DNA of 64,000 nucleotides, from positions 310,001 to 374,000 of the forward strand of contig OX442322.1 in the NCBI GenBank assembly GCA_949358305.1, read 5' to 3'. Shown here in pieces: positions 20,394 through 30,804 of this stretch. This DNA comes from Strigamia acuminata. Taxonomy: Eukaryota > Arthropoda > Chilopoda > Geophilomorpha > Linotaeniidae. A program made the position numbers and the translations under genes. Within the stretch, counting starts at the first letter, position 1. Every line of letters starts with the position of its first letter. Under the pieces are notes generated by a model that had not been told where the DNA came from, ran no database searches, and worked only from the letters and a program-made list of their open reading frames with translations.

Positions 20394-21224
20394 ATTCTCA
20401 TTTTCTCATGCATGGTGACCCGAAGTCTACACTTGGAGGTGTCGGACGACCTTTCAGTAAACAAATTTCTTCTGGCCTTTAGAAGATTTGGAGCGATTCG
20501 TGGATTCCCTGAAAAGATTTTTTCTGACAATTCGAGAACGTTCGAGCGAGGGAGCAGAGAAGTCCAGTCGTGGGGGAAGCTCGTCCTTAAGGAGGAATTC
20601 AAAACGTTTTTGTCGGAGAAGCATATTGTGTGGTCATTCAATCCTCCGTTGTCTTCTTGGACGGGAGGAGTATGGGAAAGGATGGTGCGTGCAGTGAAGG
20701 ACAAATTGAGAAAGACTCTAATGAAATCGACTGTGGATCTCCAAACCTTACAAACTGTTGCTTACGAGATTGCTTCAGTGATAAATTCGCGTCCTTTATC
20801 GTACGTACACGAGGATATCGATGGAGAAAGAATCATTTCCCCGGAAAATTTTCTTTCGGGTGGATTATCAAAGTACGTCATCAACGAGAAGCTAAATGCA
20901 ATCGACGATAAGGTTTTGAAATCATTGGACAGGAAAAGAAGATTATTTGTGTCGGAATTCTGGAAAATTTGGCGTGAGAGTTACTTAAAACAATTACGGA
21001 ACTTTCACGAGTCGAAGGGCAATCGAAATTTTAAGAATCCAGAAGTGGGACAAGTTGTTTTAATCGAGAAAGTTGGAGGGAACCCATACTTCTGGCCAAT
21101 AGCTCGTATTACTGAAGTTATGCCTGGAAGTGACGGGACAATTCGAGTGGTGAAAGTGGTTTTAGCGAATGGGAAACACTACATACGATCCGTCAAACAG
21201 GTGCGAGCTTTGGAGATGGACTAG
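20394..21224 (+). pseudogene. BEL/Pao integrase core and C-terminal part
   Basis: TRSLHLEVSDDLS, FSDNSRTF (second Asp), WTGGVWERMVRAVK (Glu) and INSRPLSY are the typical BEL integrase blocks. The C-terminal domain (NPEVGQVVLIEK, WPIARI) closes at TAG 21222. Same frame as the preceding fragment, separated by one TAA. Confidence 0.85.
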
Positions 21225-21281
21225 AGGAGGTGGGCGCGTGAGTTTTCTTGTGTTCTTTCTTTTTGCGGCCGCCAACTTCGC

Positions 21282-22314
21282 TGTTTCTAGCAGCGATGGA
21301 TGGTCAGGTCGTTTTGCCTGGTTTTGTGTTGAATATTTTTATTACACTTCTAATAAATTGTATAAAGTGTTTTTGCCTATTGATTAAGAAGAGAATCTTT
21401 GTGTTTCAGTTTCTTTTTAATTTAGTTTTTAAGTGAGAGTTTGGTTTTTAACTTGTTTTATTGTTTACTAAAATGTTTGATTGCAATCTTTGGAATTTAA
21501 TGTTATCTTTACTCTCGACACCATTGTTGTAAGCTTGATACCAGACGTGTCTACCTTGAAAAAGGGTTATAATTGTTAATTTTCAATTTAAGTATTTTAA
21601 AAGAACTTATTGTAAAATGTTTCAATTATTCTAGTTACAATTTGAATTTCTGTTTTATTTTAAGCTTGTCTCGAATGGTAAATTTCGGGCCACGTCATTT
21701 TGTAGTGCTGTGATTTGTCAAGACGTTCGGGGGGCTTTTGTATTAATTTGGGTTTTCTTGGCAGTTTGTAATAGTGTGTTCTTGGGCTATCGACCTTCGA
21801 GAACGTTTTATTGGGTTTAAATAACCATTTGATGTTGAATTTGAGTGTTTTGTGGGTTTTGAAAGCGTTAGGCTTATTTCAGCAAAAAGTGCTTGCTAGT
21901 ACGGAATTTTATTTGGCCCAGTTTTGTTTTTTACACAGTTTTGCCTGTTCATTTTGTAGTTCCTCATTTTTCAACAATGTAACTGTATGTTCCTTTTTGC
22001 GCGTGCAATTGTTATACACGTGTCTTTGTATTCTTGGCAATCCAGTTGCCACTCTTCAGTTTGTAACTGATTAAAGCAGATGTGTTTGTATTTGCTCGTC
22101 TCTTATTTCGTTTCAACAATGGGAAGAGAGGAGTAGGAGTTTTCATTTTCTCCCAAGTGAGGAGAACAGACACAGCAACCGCCATCTTTTCCACTGCTCT
22201 ACACGGGAGTACTACAACCTTGTAGTACTCCAGAGTTGCTAGGGAGCAACTGCTAGGGAGCAACTGCTATCCAACTCCACCGTGGTGACCACATCATAGG
22301 TGGCGCTGTGAACA
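21282..22314 (+). repeat. 3' LTR of BEL/Pao element
   Basis: Same termini as the 5' LTR, 56 bp longer because of insertions near 22003-22021 and 22066-22090 and a duplicated GAGTTGCTAGGGAGCAACTG-like segment near 22240. A stretch of about 57 bases between the integrase stop and the LTR holds a purine-rich AGAGGAGGTGGG. Confidence 0.9.
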
Positions 22315-22371
22315 GCCTGATAGCCTGATAGTCTCATAGCTTATTGCCTCATAGTCGGATAGGTTACCTAT
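22315..22371. repeat. Degenerate satellite, right part
   Basis: GCCTGATAGCCTGATAGTC-like repeats continuing the array interrupted at 14417 by the BEL insertion. Confidence 0.85.
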
Positions 22372-22877
22372 AATTAATCATTTTGAAACAACTGTCAACA
22401 TTCGTCACAGTTCATTGGGGCGGCGCGATAAAAGACAAAACCGATTCGTCAATGCTTTGGCATCCACATCAACTCGTAAAGAAACAGACTCTGCAAGAGA
22501 GGTTGGGGAAATTCTACACCCTAAATATTTCTGAGATAAAGTTCCTACACGACGGAATTACTCTATCAGACCTTAACGAATTAGCAAAAATCAATCACTT
22601 GTTTGGGTAATCGAAACAAATAAACATATAAACATGTAAGGCATAAACATTAATCGATTAAACCAATTCATATAGCTAAAAAAAAAGGTTAATCAATTAT
22701 TATAGCTAAAGAGATTAATCAATCATTATAGCTAAAAAGGTTAGGGGTTACAACCCCTAAAGTATAGACTTAATATATAAAAATAAAATAAAAACTTGCT
22801 TTGTCGGGTGAGCTTCTTTTTCCATTTTTCCTCCCACTTTGGGAAAAATATGGAATTGTGTCCGTCATGTGAATACC
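22372..22877. other. Spacer with a 75-codon frame and short tandem repeats
   Basis: A plus frame 22383-22610 encodes a plausible but unrecognised peptide end (LGKFYTLNISEIKFLHDG). Without the BEL insertion it would lie close to the Polinton-like genes, so it might be a remnant of the same element; this is a guess. Positions 22652-22762 hold three degenerate copies of a unit with ATTATAGCTAAA, followed by the palindrome AGGGGTTACAACCCCT. Confidence 0.35.
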
Positions 22878-23215
22878 TCCGTCTTTCTTCCGAAGTTGAT
22901 GAGAAAAAAATTGAAACGTCCAGCGTGAAAACAGCAGCCTTTTCAAGTGTGAGGGATGGGAACCACTGATTTAATGTGGGGTTTGATGTCCTTTATATAC
23001 ATTTTTAATTATGTTAATGGACTAGTCCATTATTCGCGGGTAAACGATCTCTGATTGGTTGGTTTTTACCTTTTCTGCCGTTTCACCCCTCAAAAAAATC
23101 CGCCTTGAAAAAATAGTCCGCCTCGAAAAATTAAAGAATCAATTATGGCGACATACTACATTTAACCCTCAGATGCTCGGCTGCGTTTTTTTTATGCTCC
23201 TCAAACATCATTAAA
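22878..23215 (-). repeat. Left arm of a long inverted repeat with promoter
   Basis: Matches the reverse complement of about 33650-33975 over some 330 bp with indels (shared blocks: AATACCTCCGTCTTTCTTCC, ATTGAAACGTCCAGCGTG, GGTAAACGATCTCTGATTGG, TTTTTACCTTTTCTGCCG). On the minus strand it carries TATATAAAG (22991-22999) and an initiator-like TCAGT (22965-22969) about 32 bases downstream, pointing outward. Confidence 0.75.
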
Positions 23216-23458
23216 AAAATTAAATAATTAATCAATTCACGCGTGGTTCACACTCGTTTCATTAGTTTTGTAGAAGTACACGAAGCAACGATGCAATAAT
23301 GGCAGTAGATTGATTGATTAGAGTTAGAAAAAAATACCGAAAGGTAGGGGTTAGTCTTTCTAATTGTAGCGGGCAAACCAGCGCAGATAGAAACTTCTAC
23401 ATTTTTTTAAATGAAAGAGGAATGCCAGTTTAGTAAACCGACATATTTAAAAAACACG
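23216..23458. other. AT-rich spacer inside the inverted repeat
   Basis: No gene supported except the start of the short frame at 23411. The stretch lies between the left arm and the insertion site of gypsy element C. Confidence 0.4.
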
Positions 23459-23463
23459 CTTGC
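23411..23463 (+). pseudogene. Start of a short ORF split by gypsy element C
   Basis: ATG at 23411, preceded by an in-frame TAA, opens a frame that runs into the CTTGC target site at 23459-23463. After the insertion it continues in phase from 33221 to a stop near 33385, about 73 codons in total. The continuation contains KFWAGNDLKDNLF and RTFVRITRTVRPR. No family is recognised. The insertion destroyed the frame, so it predates element C. Confidence 0.45.
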
Positions 23464-23620
23464 TGTAGTATTAATAAAATGAATTGACATGCGACATGTA
23501 GGCTTAAAAGTAAGTTCACAAGTGTCTTTATTCAAATTTCAACCTCCCCTCACTAGGGGAAACCTGGTCATGGTCACTCCCTTGACCAATGGTCCTTCTA
23601 CGGAAGCCCATGATAACACA
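23464..23620 (-). repeat. 3' LTR of gypsy C
   Basis: On the minus strand TGTGTTATCATGGGC to ATTAATACTACA. Only a handful of base differences from the copy at 33059-33215. Confidence 0.92.
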
Positions 23621-23631
23621 TCTCCCCGTTT
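23621..23631 (-). promoter_or_regulatory. Polypurine tract of gypsy C
   Basis: AAACGGGGAGA on the minus strand, directly before the 3' LTR. Confidence 0.75.
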
Positions 23632-23906
23632 AGGCTGCTTCCTCAAGCCTCGTATCTGGTTCTTGGCTTCACCGTTCTCCCCGACCTGGTAGTGTAGTGG
23701 GGAGTTGGAATGAGAACCGGTGGTGTCTCGGCGTTCGCCTCCGGCTCGCCGTGTTCGTCTTCTTCGTCTTCTACGTCTACGTCTTCCTCGTCTTCTATGC
23801 CTTCTTCGTCCAATGGCGTATTGTCGGTGTCGTCGAATGGCGTATTATCTTCCCTTTCCTCCCTGGATTTTGGGGCGGGGAATGGTTTCAGATGGAAACG
23901 ATTCCT

Positions 23907-24896
23907 TCAGATGAGTCTGCCGTTGGAATTGATGACGTACGACCGAGATGTTGAGCCCAATGATACGACTGAGCCTGGTCGCTGAAGATCAATGATCCAA
24001 ACTGTGTCGCCAACGTCAAGTGGTATGAGGTCTCGCGCTCCCTTTCGTCGGTCGTAGTTCTCCTTTTGAGTATGTCGTCTAACTTCTTCCCTTTCGAACA
24101 AAATTCCGCGATCAGTTGTCCTCGGGTCCAACTTTGCGCTGATCATCGGGACAGTTGTTCGGATGACTCTCCCGTTTAATAATTCAGCCGGAGAAAAACC
24201 GTTTGCAAGCGGCGTCGATCGATATATTTGTAGCGCACGATATCCGTCGTCCGCCTTCTTCAAACTGCGCTTCACAATCTTCACGGCTGCTTCAACGAAT
24301 CCGTTGCTCTGTGGGAATTTAGGGCTGCTCGTGATGTGGGCGAATTTCCACTCTTTTGCAAAATTTTGGAAGCTTGATGTCAACAGTGGCCCGAAGTGGG
24401 TTCCGTTGTCGCTGTATACTACTTCCGGGTTGCCCTGTTGTGCAAACAAAGATTTCAGGTGTGCGATGGTTGTTTCCTCATGTAGGCTCGTCATTGGGAA
24501 AATAAAGGGAAAACGGGAATAATAGTCCGTCACAAGCAGGTACCATTTGGATTCCAACTTGAACAAATTCATCGCGACTTTCTGCCACGGTCTGACCGGA
24601 AACTCGGACGGTAGAAGCGGTTCGTGTCGATTTGTGGAGTCCTTGATGCATTCCGGACACATCTTAATCATTTCTTCCAACTGTTTAGAAAGACCTGGCC
24701 ACCAGACGGACTGTTTCGCCAATGCGCGGCATTTTGTAATTCCCAAGTGAGCGCCATGGAGCTTTGCTAGAATGTCGGTGCGAAGTGACATTGGAATGAT
24801 GATTCTTGACGCCTTGAGCAGTATTCCACAGTCCACCGTCATGTCCGTCCGATGTTGCCAAAATTCTGCTGCTGCCGTTGGGACCTCGTGTTTCAT
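23907..24896 (-). pseudogene. Gypsy C integrase
   Basis: Zinc module (HGAHLGITKC, CPECIK), then the core. The first catalytic position reads KVAMNLFKL, where VAMDLF is expected: codon 24567-24569 encodes Asn instead of Asp. The second Asp (YSDNGTHFG) and the Glu (SNGFVEAAVKIVKR) are present. The C-terminal domain (LDVGDTVWI) is followed by a stop at 23907. The frame changes near 24980, so RNase H and integrase are no longer fused. The Asp to Asn change alone should abolish integration. Confidence 0.88.
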
Positions 24897-25744
24897 GGGC
24901 CACCCAGATTGGGTGTAATAGATGAGTGTCTGGCAGGTCTCGTCAGCCCGTTGTGACTCGATGATTTGCTGGAGCCGGCAATCCGAGGCGGCAGATTCTC
25001 CGCAGTGAGCCGCACGTACGCAATGATTTCCTTGTCCAAGTAATAGTCTCCGTCGGTGGTGTCAAGCGGCCGGCGTGAAAGCGCATCGGCAAGACTTAAG
25101 TCTTTTCCAGCAATGTGGATGACGGTGTATTGGTGTCGCTGCAGCCGCAGCCGCATCCGCTGGAGTTTGGGCGTCAGCTCGTCAAGTGGCTTCTTCATGA
25201 AGATAGGAATTAGCGGTTTATGGTCTGTTTCCAAGGTTATCGGAATGCCGGTGATGAAGTCCTGGAAACGATCGCACGCCCACGTAAGAGCATTTCCTTC
25301 CTTGTCGATTTGAGCCCAATTTTTCTGTGCTGCCGTGAAGGTTTTCGCCGCATAGACAATGGGGCGAAACTCGCCCCCGGGTTGCCTTTGTTTAAGTACC
25401 GCTTCAACGCCATAACTTGACGCGTCGGAGGAAATAGTTATCTCCTTTTTCGGGTCAAACCATGCGAGAACTGGCTTCGCGGACAACGCCGCTTTCAATG
25501 TTGAAAATGACTCCTCCTGAGGCTGGCCCCACAAGTATTCGCTCTTGTCTTTTAACAGCTCGTTCAGCGGGTGTGCCAGGGTAGCCAGGTGGGGAACAAA
25601 ACGACCCAAATAGTTGACCGTGCCCAAAAAGCTACGTAATTCGCTTTTATTTTGCGGCGGTGTCATTTGAATGATTGCTGCGATGCGGTCGTCGTCGACG
25701 TGTATGCCGTTTGCGTCGATGATATGGCCCAAAAATTTGACCCG
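24893..25744 (-). pseudogene. Gypsy C reverse transcriptase end and RNase H
   Basis: Resumes the RT at TRVKFLGHIIDANG directly beside copia element B. It continues through the thumb/connection (LRSFLGTVNYLGRF) into RNase H (ITISSDASSYGV, YAAKTFTAAQKNW, LETDHKPLIP), where the two Asp and one Glu of the active site can be placed. The first 180 residues of the RT are 5 kb away at 30805-31788. Confidence 0.88.
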
Positions 25745-25758
25745 CGTGACGCCGAAAA

Positions 25759-26284
25759 TGTTGGGAAACAGTTTCCTTGGTGATCGCCTATAACGGATTT
25801 ACTTATGGCGCGTGGTTCAGTTTTAACGCGCTAGAAGCAATGTTTGATCTGCGGTTCAGTGCTTCTACATACTGGCCTTTGAGTTTACATGTGCACGATG
25901 ATATCCAGTATGTTTAGCATGTCGTTGTGTCAAAGCAGACCATCGTTGGCGGTATGTTGCGTTGCGTACGGTAGCGGTTCGTTATTGTATCGAGCATCTG
26001 CGGTTTTGCGGTGCTGGCCCAAATACTGCGCCTTATTTGTCCCTGTGGGATTTGTCCTTTAGTTATTATATAACTTATGTTTTGGAATCCTAAGGGATTC
26101 GTTCTGTAACCCATATGGGATTTGTTCTCCCTGGGAGAGATTCGTTCTGTACTTTTTATGAGTGAAGACACTCTATCTGTCAACTGCAAATAAAGTGGCA
26201 GCCATCTTTTATGGTTTGTTTGCCAAAGTGCAAATCATGTCTCCTGCTTTATCAACACTCACCTAACCCACATTAGAACTCACA
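25759..26284 (+). repeat. 5' LTR of copia B
   Basis: TGTTGGGAAACAG to AACTCACA. A TATATAA lies near 26058 and AATAAA near 26190. Repeated GGGATTTGT/GGGATTCGTTCTGTA motifs lie between 26045 and 26160. The end is set one base before the primer binding site; without a second copy it is provisional. Confidence 0.65.
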
Positions 26285-26285
26285 T

Positions 26286-26303
26286 TGGTAGCAGAGGATG
26301 GTT
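26286..26303 (+). promoter_or_regulatory. Primer binding site of copia B (initiator tRNA-Met)
   Basis: TGGTAGCAGAGGATGGTT is an 18-base match to the complement of the 3' end of eukaryotic initiator tRNA-Met including CCA. Use of the mature 3' end is the classical mode; Drosophila copia itself uses an internal half-tRNA. Confidence 0.85.
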
Positions 26304-27982
26304 CCTCGGTTGTGGTGAGTGTTGACGACGTTTAGAAAACGTTGGCAAGTATTTCCGATCGTTTTACGAGGTGCGGAGTTCGTCGCGCAGCCGGGCGGAC
26401 ATCGAGCGACGAAGCGCTGCCGAAGAAGACGGGTTTCTTCGCCCCTGCTAAGCAGGAAAACTTCGTGCGTTCGTATACGCACTCGCGATGATCGCAACGA
26501 CGTTTTGGAGACGTTCGAGCCGAGGATTCGACGGATATCGCCGCGGATGAGACGGCAAAGTGCCGGACGCGGAATTGAGACGAAATTCGTTTGGAATCGA
26601 CGGCGAATCAAAGCTGGATAATTCGTACAGGCAGTAAGGATATTTGTCGTTTATTTGAGAACGTTTTTGGCGGATGTATAAGCCTATTTATTTGTGAGAC
26701 AACCAAAAGCAGCTTTCACGATGACGTCACTATCCAAGATGGCGGCGCCCATCGTTTCTCGCAAATAGCAGCAGAAGTAGGCTGTTCCGTGCAGGAAACG
26801 TTCTGCAACGGCAGAGCAAACACTGTGGGATCGTTGGATATCGTGTGGCAACGACGACGATCGGTTTTGGAGGGCATTTATTGCGGAATAGCGTCGCAAC
26901 ACGGAATTTTGGCGAATCGATTCGGTTTTGACGGACAGCGCCGGGAACGAATCGCGAAGGTGCACGGACATCGTTGGAAAGCACCAACGAACGACTTGGA
27001 ATCGGCGAACAGCGTTTTGGACGAAAAACGAAAGATTTGCAGCGAAATACGATTGGATTCGACGTGGAATCAGCTAGGGATTTCACATTGTGGCTGTAAG
27101 AACTGTTTGCATTACATTTTTGATTTGTTTGGCGGAAATGTAAGCCAATTTCATCACGAAACAAGCGAAAATGTCCATATCGACGGCGTCACGATTCAAA
27201 ATGGCGGCGCCCATCACTTGGTGTAATTTGGTGCAGGAGTGAACTGTTTCACGCGTAATAAGTGTTCTATAGTCGATATTAGCATCGAGGGAGCACGAAA
27301 CATCGTTGGAAAGGACCAACGATTATTTCGAACAGTTTTGGAACCGAAATTCGACGGGAAGTCGAGTTTTTGACGGAAACGATCGGCGACGCGGATCACG
27401 ATCGTTTAGTAACGTCTCGACGACGTTATCGACGGTATTTCGACTGTGAAGAGCCACAGATTGAACCCCGGTGTTCACTGTGAAGGCGCGGACGTGCGCG
27501 TTACGTTTTTGCCCACGTTGACACGGAGGCGTGCACGTGGAAGGCACGACAGCGCCCTTTCCGTGTTCATTCACCGTTGGAGCAGCAGTTCAACGCTGAA
27601 AACAACACGGAAAACATCTTCACATCGCTTAAAAAGTGTATTTGGGTCGAAATTATTTGTCAATAGTTGATAAGTTTTTGTGTGGGCAATTTAGATTATT
27701 CTGTACTCTTCGGGCAGTCGCCCACGTACAGTCTTATTCCGGTCTGGGCTTGTCCGTGGTACAAGGTAGCCGTCCCGTGCCACCAGGTTGGCGGTCGGAA
27801 GCTATCAGGACGACCAGATTCGGGTTTCAATCTCTCTTAAAGAGATTCCCCCGGGAAGTAGCGCATTTTTCGCCTTATATTTTGTGGGAAAAGAGTTTTT
27901 TCAAAGTGACAAAGTGTCTACTGATTTGTGCTACGGTATTTTTGTGGACAGAGCCACAATTTGCAACAAATAGTGAATTGTT
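26304..27982 (+). other. Leader region of copia B
   Basis: About 1.7 kb with no supported gene. It contains two diverged copies of a block around AAGATGGCGGCGCCCATC (26738 and 27198), each followed by similar sequence, so part of the leader is an internal duplication. Confidence 0.55.
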
Positions 27983-29668
27983 GTGTGCAAAACAGTGTTT
28001 CGTGCAGCAACAATGTCTTTAAAAGACAGTGGAAAATTGTTCAAAACCCGAGGACGTTTGCCGGGATTTAAAGCCGATTTTGACAATTGGCATGTTGCGT
28101 GTGCACGCCAAGGACGGCAACGGGTCAGAGGGCAGTTTCCTGACCAATTGTGTCATGATAATGATGCAAATGTACGGAGAAATCGAATTATTTGGAATCA
28201 AAATGTGGATAAAATCCACGTGTATAACCTGGAGGACCAGGGGACAGCTTTTGGCGGTGGAATCAACAGTTATAATGTCAACACGGACAGTTATAGCGGA
28301 AGTGATTGGCAACGCCAAAGGATTCCGCAACATTCTAAGAATGGACGTGATAATTCGAGGTTTTGCGAGGCATTAAATGCCAAAAGTGGACTTTATTGCG
28401 GGAACAGGCTGAAATCATCGACACAGACGTGTGTCACCTGTTGTTTTAATTGTGGCGGAGTGGGTCATCTCGCCAGGGATTGTCCTTTGGTTTGGGAACA
28501 AGGAAATCTCCCCTCATCTGGGATGCGGCAATTAACACAGGCTTGTGAAAGATTTTGCAGTAATAGGAACTGTTCCGACGTGCACACAGATAAAAAGGAT
28601 GTGGAGTCATTTAGCAATAAAGTAAAGGAGAATTTTAGAAATTCAACAGCCAAGGAAGATAATATTTTTGGAAATATTATGTGGCATTGTAATAGCCAGG
28701 TCTCCAACCATGTGGCATCATGTGAAAAGTGGTTTTGCAATTTTAGGCCTTTAAATAAATTTGTAAATGATTTAGAAATCATGGGGATTGGTGATATCCG
28801 ACTTTTCTCTTTAAATGGGAATAAGAAGGCAAATTTATTATTAAAGGATGTTTGGTTTGTGCCCAAAAGTGGGAGAAATTTCATTTCATTGGGGAAATTA
28901 GATCAAATTGGCCTAACCACTAATATTGCACATGGGAGACTGGCTGTTTACAAAAATAATATCAGCAAACCATTTCTGGTGGCACAACGGAATGAGAATA
29001 ATGAGTTCACGGTTAATTGTTGCACCATGGTTTCAAATGTGAGTGCAACCGTACCCTTTGTAACAAAGCATGCGGTCGACACGGCTGATTTAAATTCTGA
29101 TTTTGACAAAAATGTATCGCTATTAACACATTTTATTATTAAGAGCGCACTAACTCACAAACCAAATAGTTTGGCTAAAGCGATGGGAGATTCAATCAGG
29201 GCAATTTGTGAGAGACATATGTGTAATGTGGAAGAGACTGCGAATAGCGACGTGCTAAGCACGAACACTGAAAATCGGAATTTCAAGATGGTTGATTCGA
29301 ATAGGGTTTCGAATTCCATGGATATTTTGAGTGAAATCTCAAATGATGATCAACAACACGGGGAAACTCAACATGGACACGGGAGTTTTGAGTGCTCGAA
29401 CAAGGTTCAAATTGACGGTAGCAATCCCCTTAACTCTGATATGGGAAATCAGAAATGTTTTTCGAAGCGGACTAAGAAGTCTACGGATCCTGCAGACTTG
29501 GGCAGGGTCACAATTACTGACAATGAGGGGGAGAAGTCATATAGCATGACTAGGATTGCCAGCAATTGTTTTGAGACCAAGGACAGGAAAGGGATTTTAA
29601 GGAAATCCAAGTTCACTAGAAAGTCTGAGTCGTTATTTGTGGCAGACGCGTTTAGGACATCTAGATAA
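27983..29668 (+). CDS. Copia B Gag/protease-like ORF without protease active site
   Basis: 561 codons open. Likely start at ATG 28013 (MSLKDSGKLFKTRG), typical of copia Gag; the part up to about 28330 is diverged. One CCHC knuckle is intact (CFNCGGVGHLARDC). Where copia has the protease Asp-Ser-Gly, this reads MWHCNSQVSNHVAS; the surrounding fold-level pattern (KWFCNFRPL, LKDVWFVPKSGRNFISLGKL) is retained. Element A at the same place has WLIDSATTDHI. A long Asn/Ser-rich insert follows. The frame passes to 29637 by a +1 shift. Confidence 0.75.
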   Translation: MCKTVFRAATMSLKDSGKLFKTRGRLPGFKADFDNWHVACARQGRQRVRGQFPDQLCHDNDANVRRNRIIWNQNVDKIHVYNLEDQGTAFGGGINSYNVNTDSYSGSDWQRQRIPQHSKNGRDNSRFCEALNAKSGLYCGNRLKSSTQTCVTCCFNCGGVGHLARDCPLVWEQGNLPSSGMRQLTQACERFCSNRNCSDVHTDKKDVESFSNKVKENFRNSTAKEDNIFGNIMWHCNSQVSNHVASCEKWFCNFRPLNKFVNDLEIMGIGDIRLFSLNGNKKANLLLKDVWFVPKSGRNFISLGKLDQIGLTTNIAHGRLAVYKNNISKPFLVAQRNENNEFTVNCCTMVSNVSATVPFVTKHAVDTADLNSDFDKNVSLLTHFIIKSALTHKPNSLAKAMGDSIRAICERHMCNVEETANSDVLSTNTENRNFKMVDSNRVSNSMDILSEISNDDQQHGETQHGHGSFECSNKVQIDGSNPLNSDMGNQKCFSKRTKKSTDPADLGRVTITDNEGEKSYSMTRIASNCFETKDRKGILRKSKFTRKSESLFVADAFRTSR

Positions 29669-30804
29669 AGAGAGCGTTCTTGGCATGAATCAGTCAAAGA
29701 GAGTTTTTGGCGTCCTATTAGAGGATAAAGAAATTACCCCTCATGTATCTGGTGTAGTAACAGAAGCTACAAAGCCAGATATGCCCCCAAAACAGATAGT
29801 TCACCTCGGGGAGGTTTTAGATTTGATAAATCTAAGTGTTTGGGATGTCCCACATAGGATGGGAGGACAATACATGGTTTTAGTTGATGATTGTTCGCAG
29901 TATATCTGGATTAAACATTCAAAGAATGGGAAAAGAGTAATTGATATGTTTCAGGATTGGGTAAAGGAAACTGAGCATATACTTGGCAGGAAAGTTAAAA
30001 GAATTAGTTTGGGACATGGGATGGATTATTCCCCAAAAGAATTAATTGAATGGGTTGAAATCGCCGAATGTATTGGGATCGGGATTACTGGAATAGAATC
30101 TACCAACCCTGACATTTATTCCATCTCTGAGAGCGCCAATGAAGACATTGTAACGGGAGTGAATATTTTACTGCAGGAAAATAGGTTTCCAAATACTTTA
30201 TGGATGGAACTTGCCCATACGATGGCATATCTGCGGAATCGTGTTCCAAAAGTTAGTTTAAATATGGATGCTTCTTATAATGTGTTGTATTCGCGACCGG
30301 TATCTGTGAGACACCTTCGATGTGTTGGGTCGAGGGTTAAAGTTTTAACTCGCATTAGGAATGTGAAAGGTCTCAAACATACCTGGGAAGGCGCGTTAGT
30401 CGGATATGCCGAATTTGGAAAAGCTTATCGGATCTGGGATCCAAAGCGGGACAAAGTTGTTTCTTTGGTCAAGTTAAAGGTGTACGAACAGGACTATTGG
30501 TTTGAGGGGGAAATAGGTAACCCTATGGAAGTTATTAAAGCGAAGGATAACGGTTCAACGGATTCGCACCCTCTTCCCGAAGGTGAGACAGAAGAGGTCT
30601 CAACCATTCTCGTACAGCCTGTTTTTAAATCCCCAGAGGTTTTGTCTTTAGTGAAGACATTGGACGAAGAGATTCTCCCTGACATTACTTTACTTGGTGT
30701 AAGGGGGTCCAAAGCTGTTGAAACAGAGGGGGAAGTTTTCTCAACACAAGTACAGACATTGCTTGGTGAAAATGAGTGCAAACACGTTGAAACAGAGGGG
30801 GAAA
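29637..30804 (+). CDS. Copia B integrase-like ORF with catalytic residues replaced
   Basis: Begins LWQTRLGHLDKESV, the GAG-pre-integrase block (TTG at 29637, so probably a frameshift continuation). The core keeps its outline (YMVLVDDCSQYIWI, FPNTLWMELAHTMAYLRNR, HTWEGALVGYAEFGKAYRIWDP). However, the first Asp block reads LDLINLSVWDVP where A has LVHCDLWGP, and the second reads RISLGHGMDY where A has RTDNGLEF; the Glu block is also changed. The ORF stays open for nearly 400 codons despite this. It crosses into gypsy C at about 30808. Confidence 0.75.

Larger units (their letters stand above)
14418..22314 (+). mobile_element. BEL/Pao LTR retrotransposon, complete but inactivated
   Basis: Two LTRs (14418-15394, 21282-22314) flank gag-protease-RT-RNase H-integrase. 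The flanks share GCCT directly outside both LTRs (14414-14417 and 22315-22318), a target duplication inside the satellite. Coding lesions: TGA at 17629, 18025 and 18598, a frame change near 19050 and TAA at 20391. The LTRs are nearly identical in their first 500 bp but differ by several short indels near the 3' end, suggesting a fairly recent insertion that has since decayed. Confidence 0.9.
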
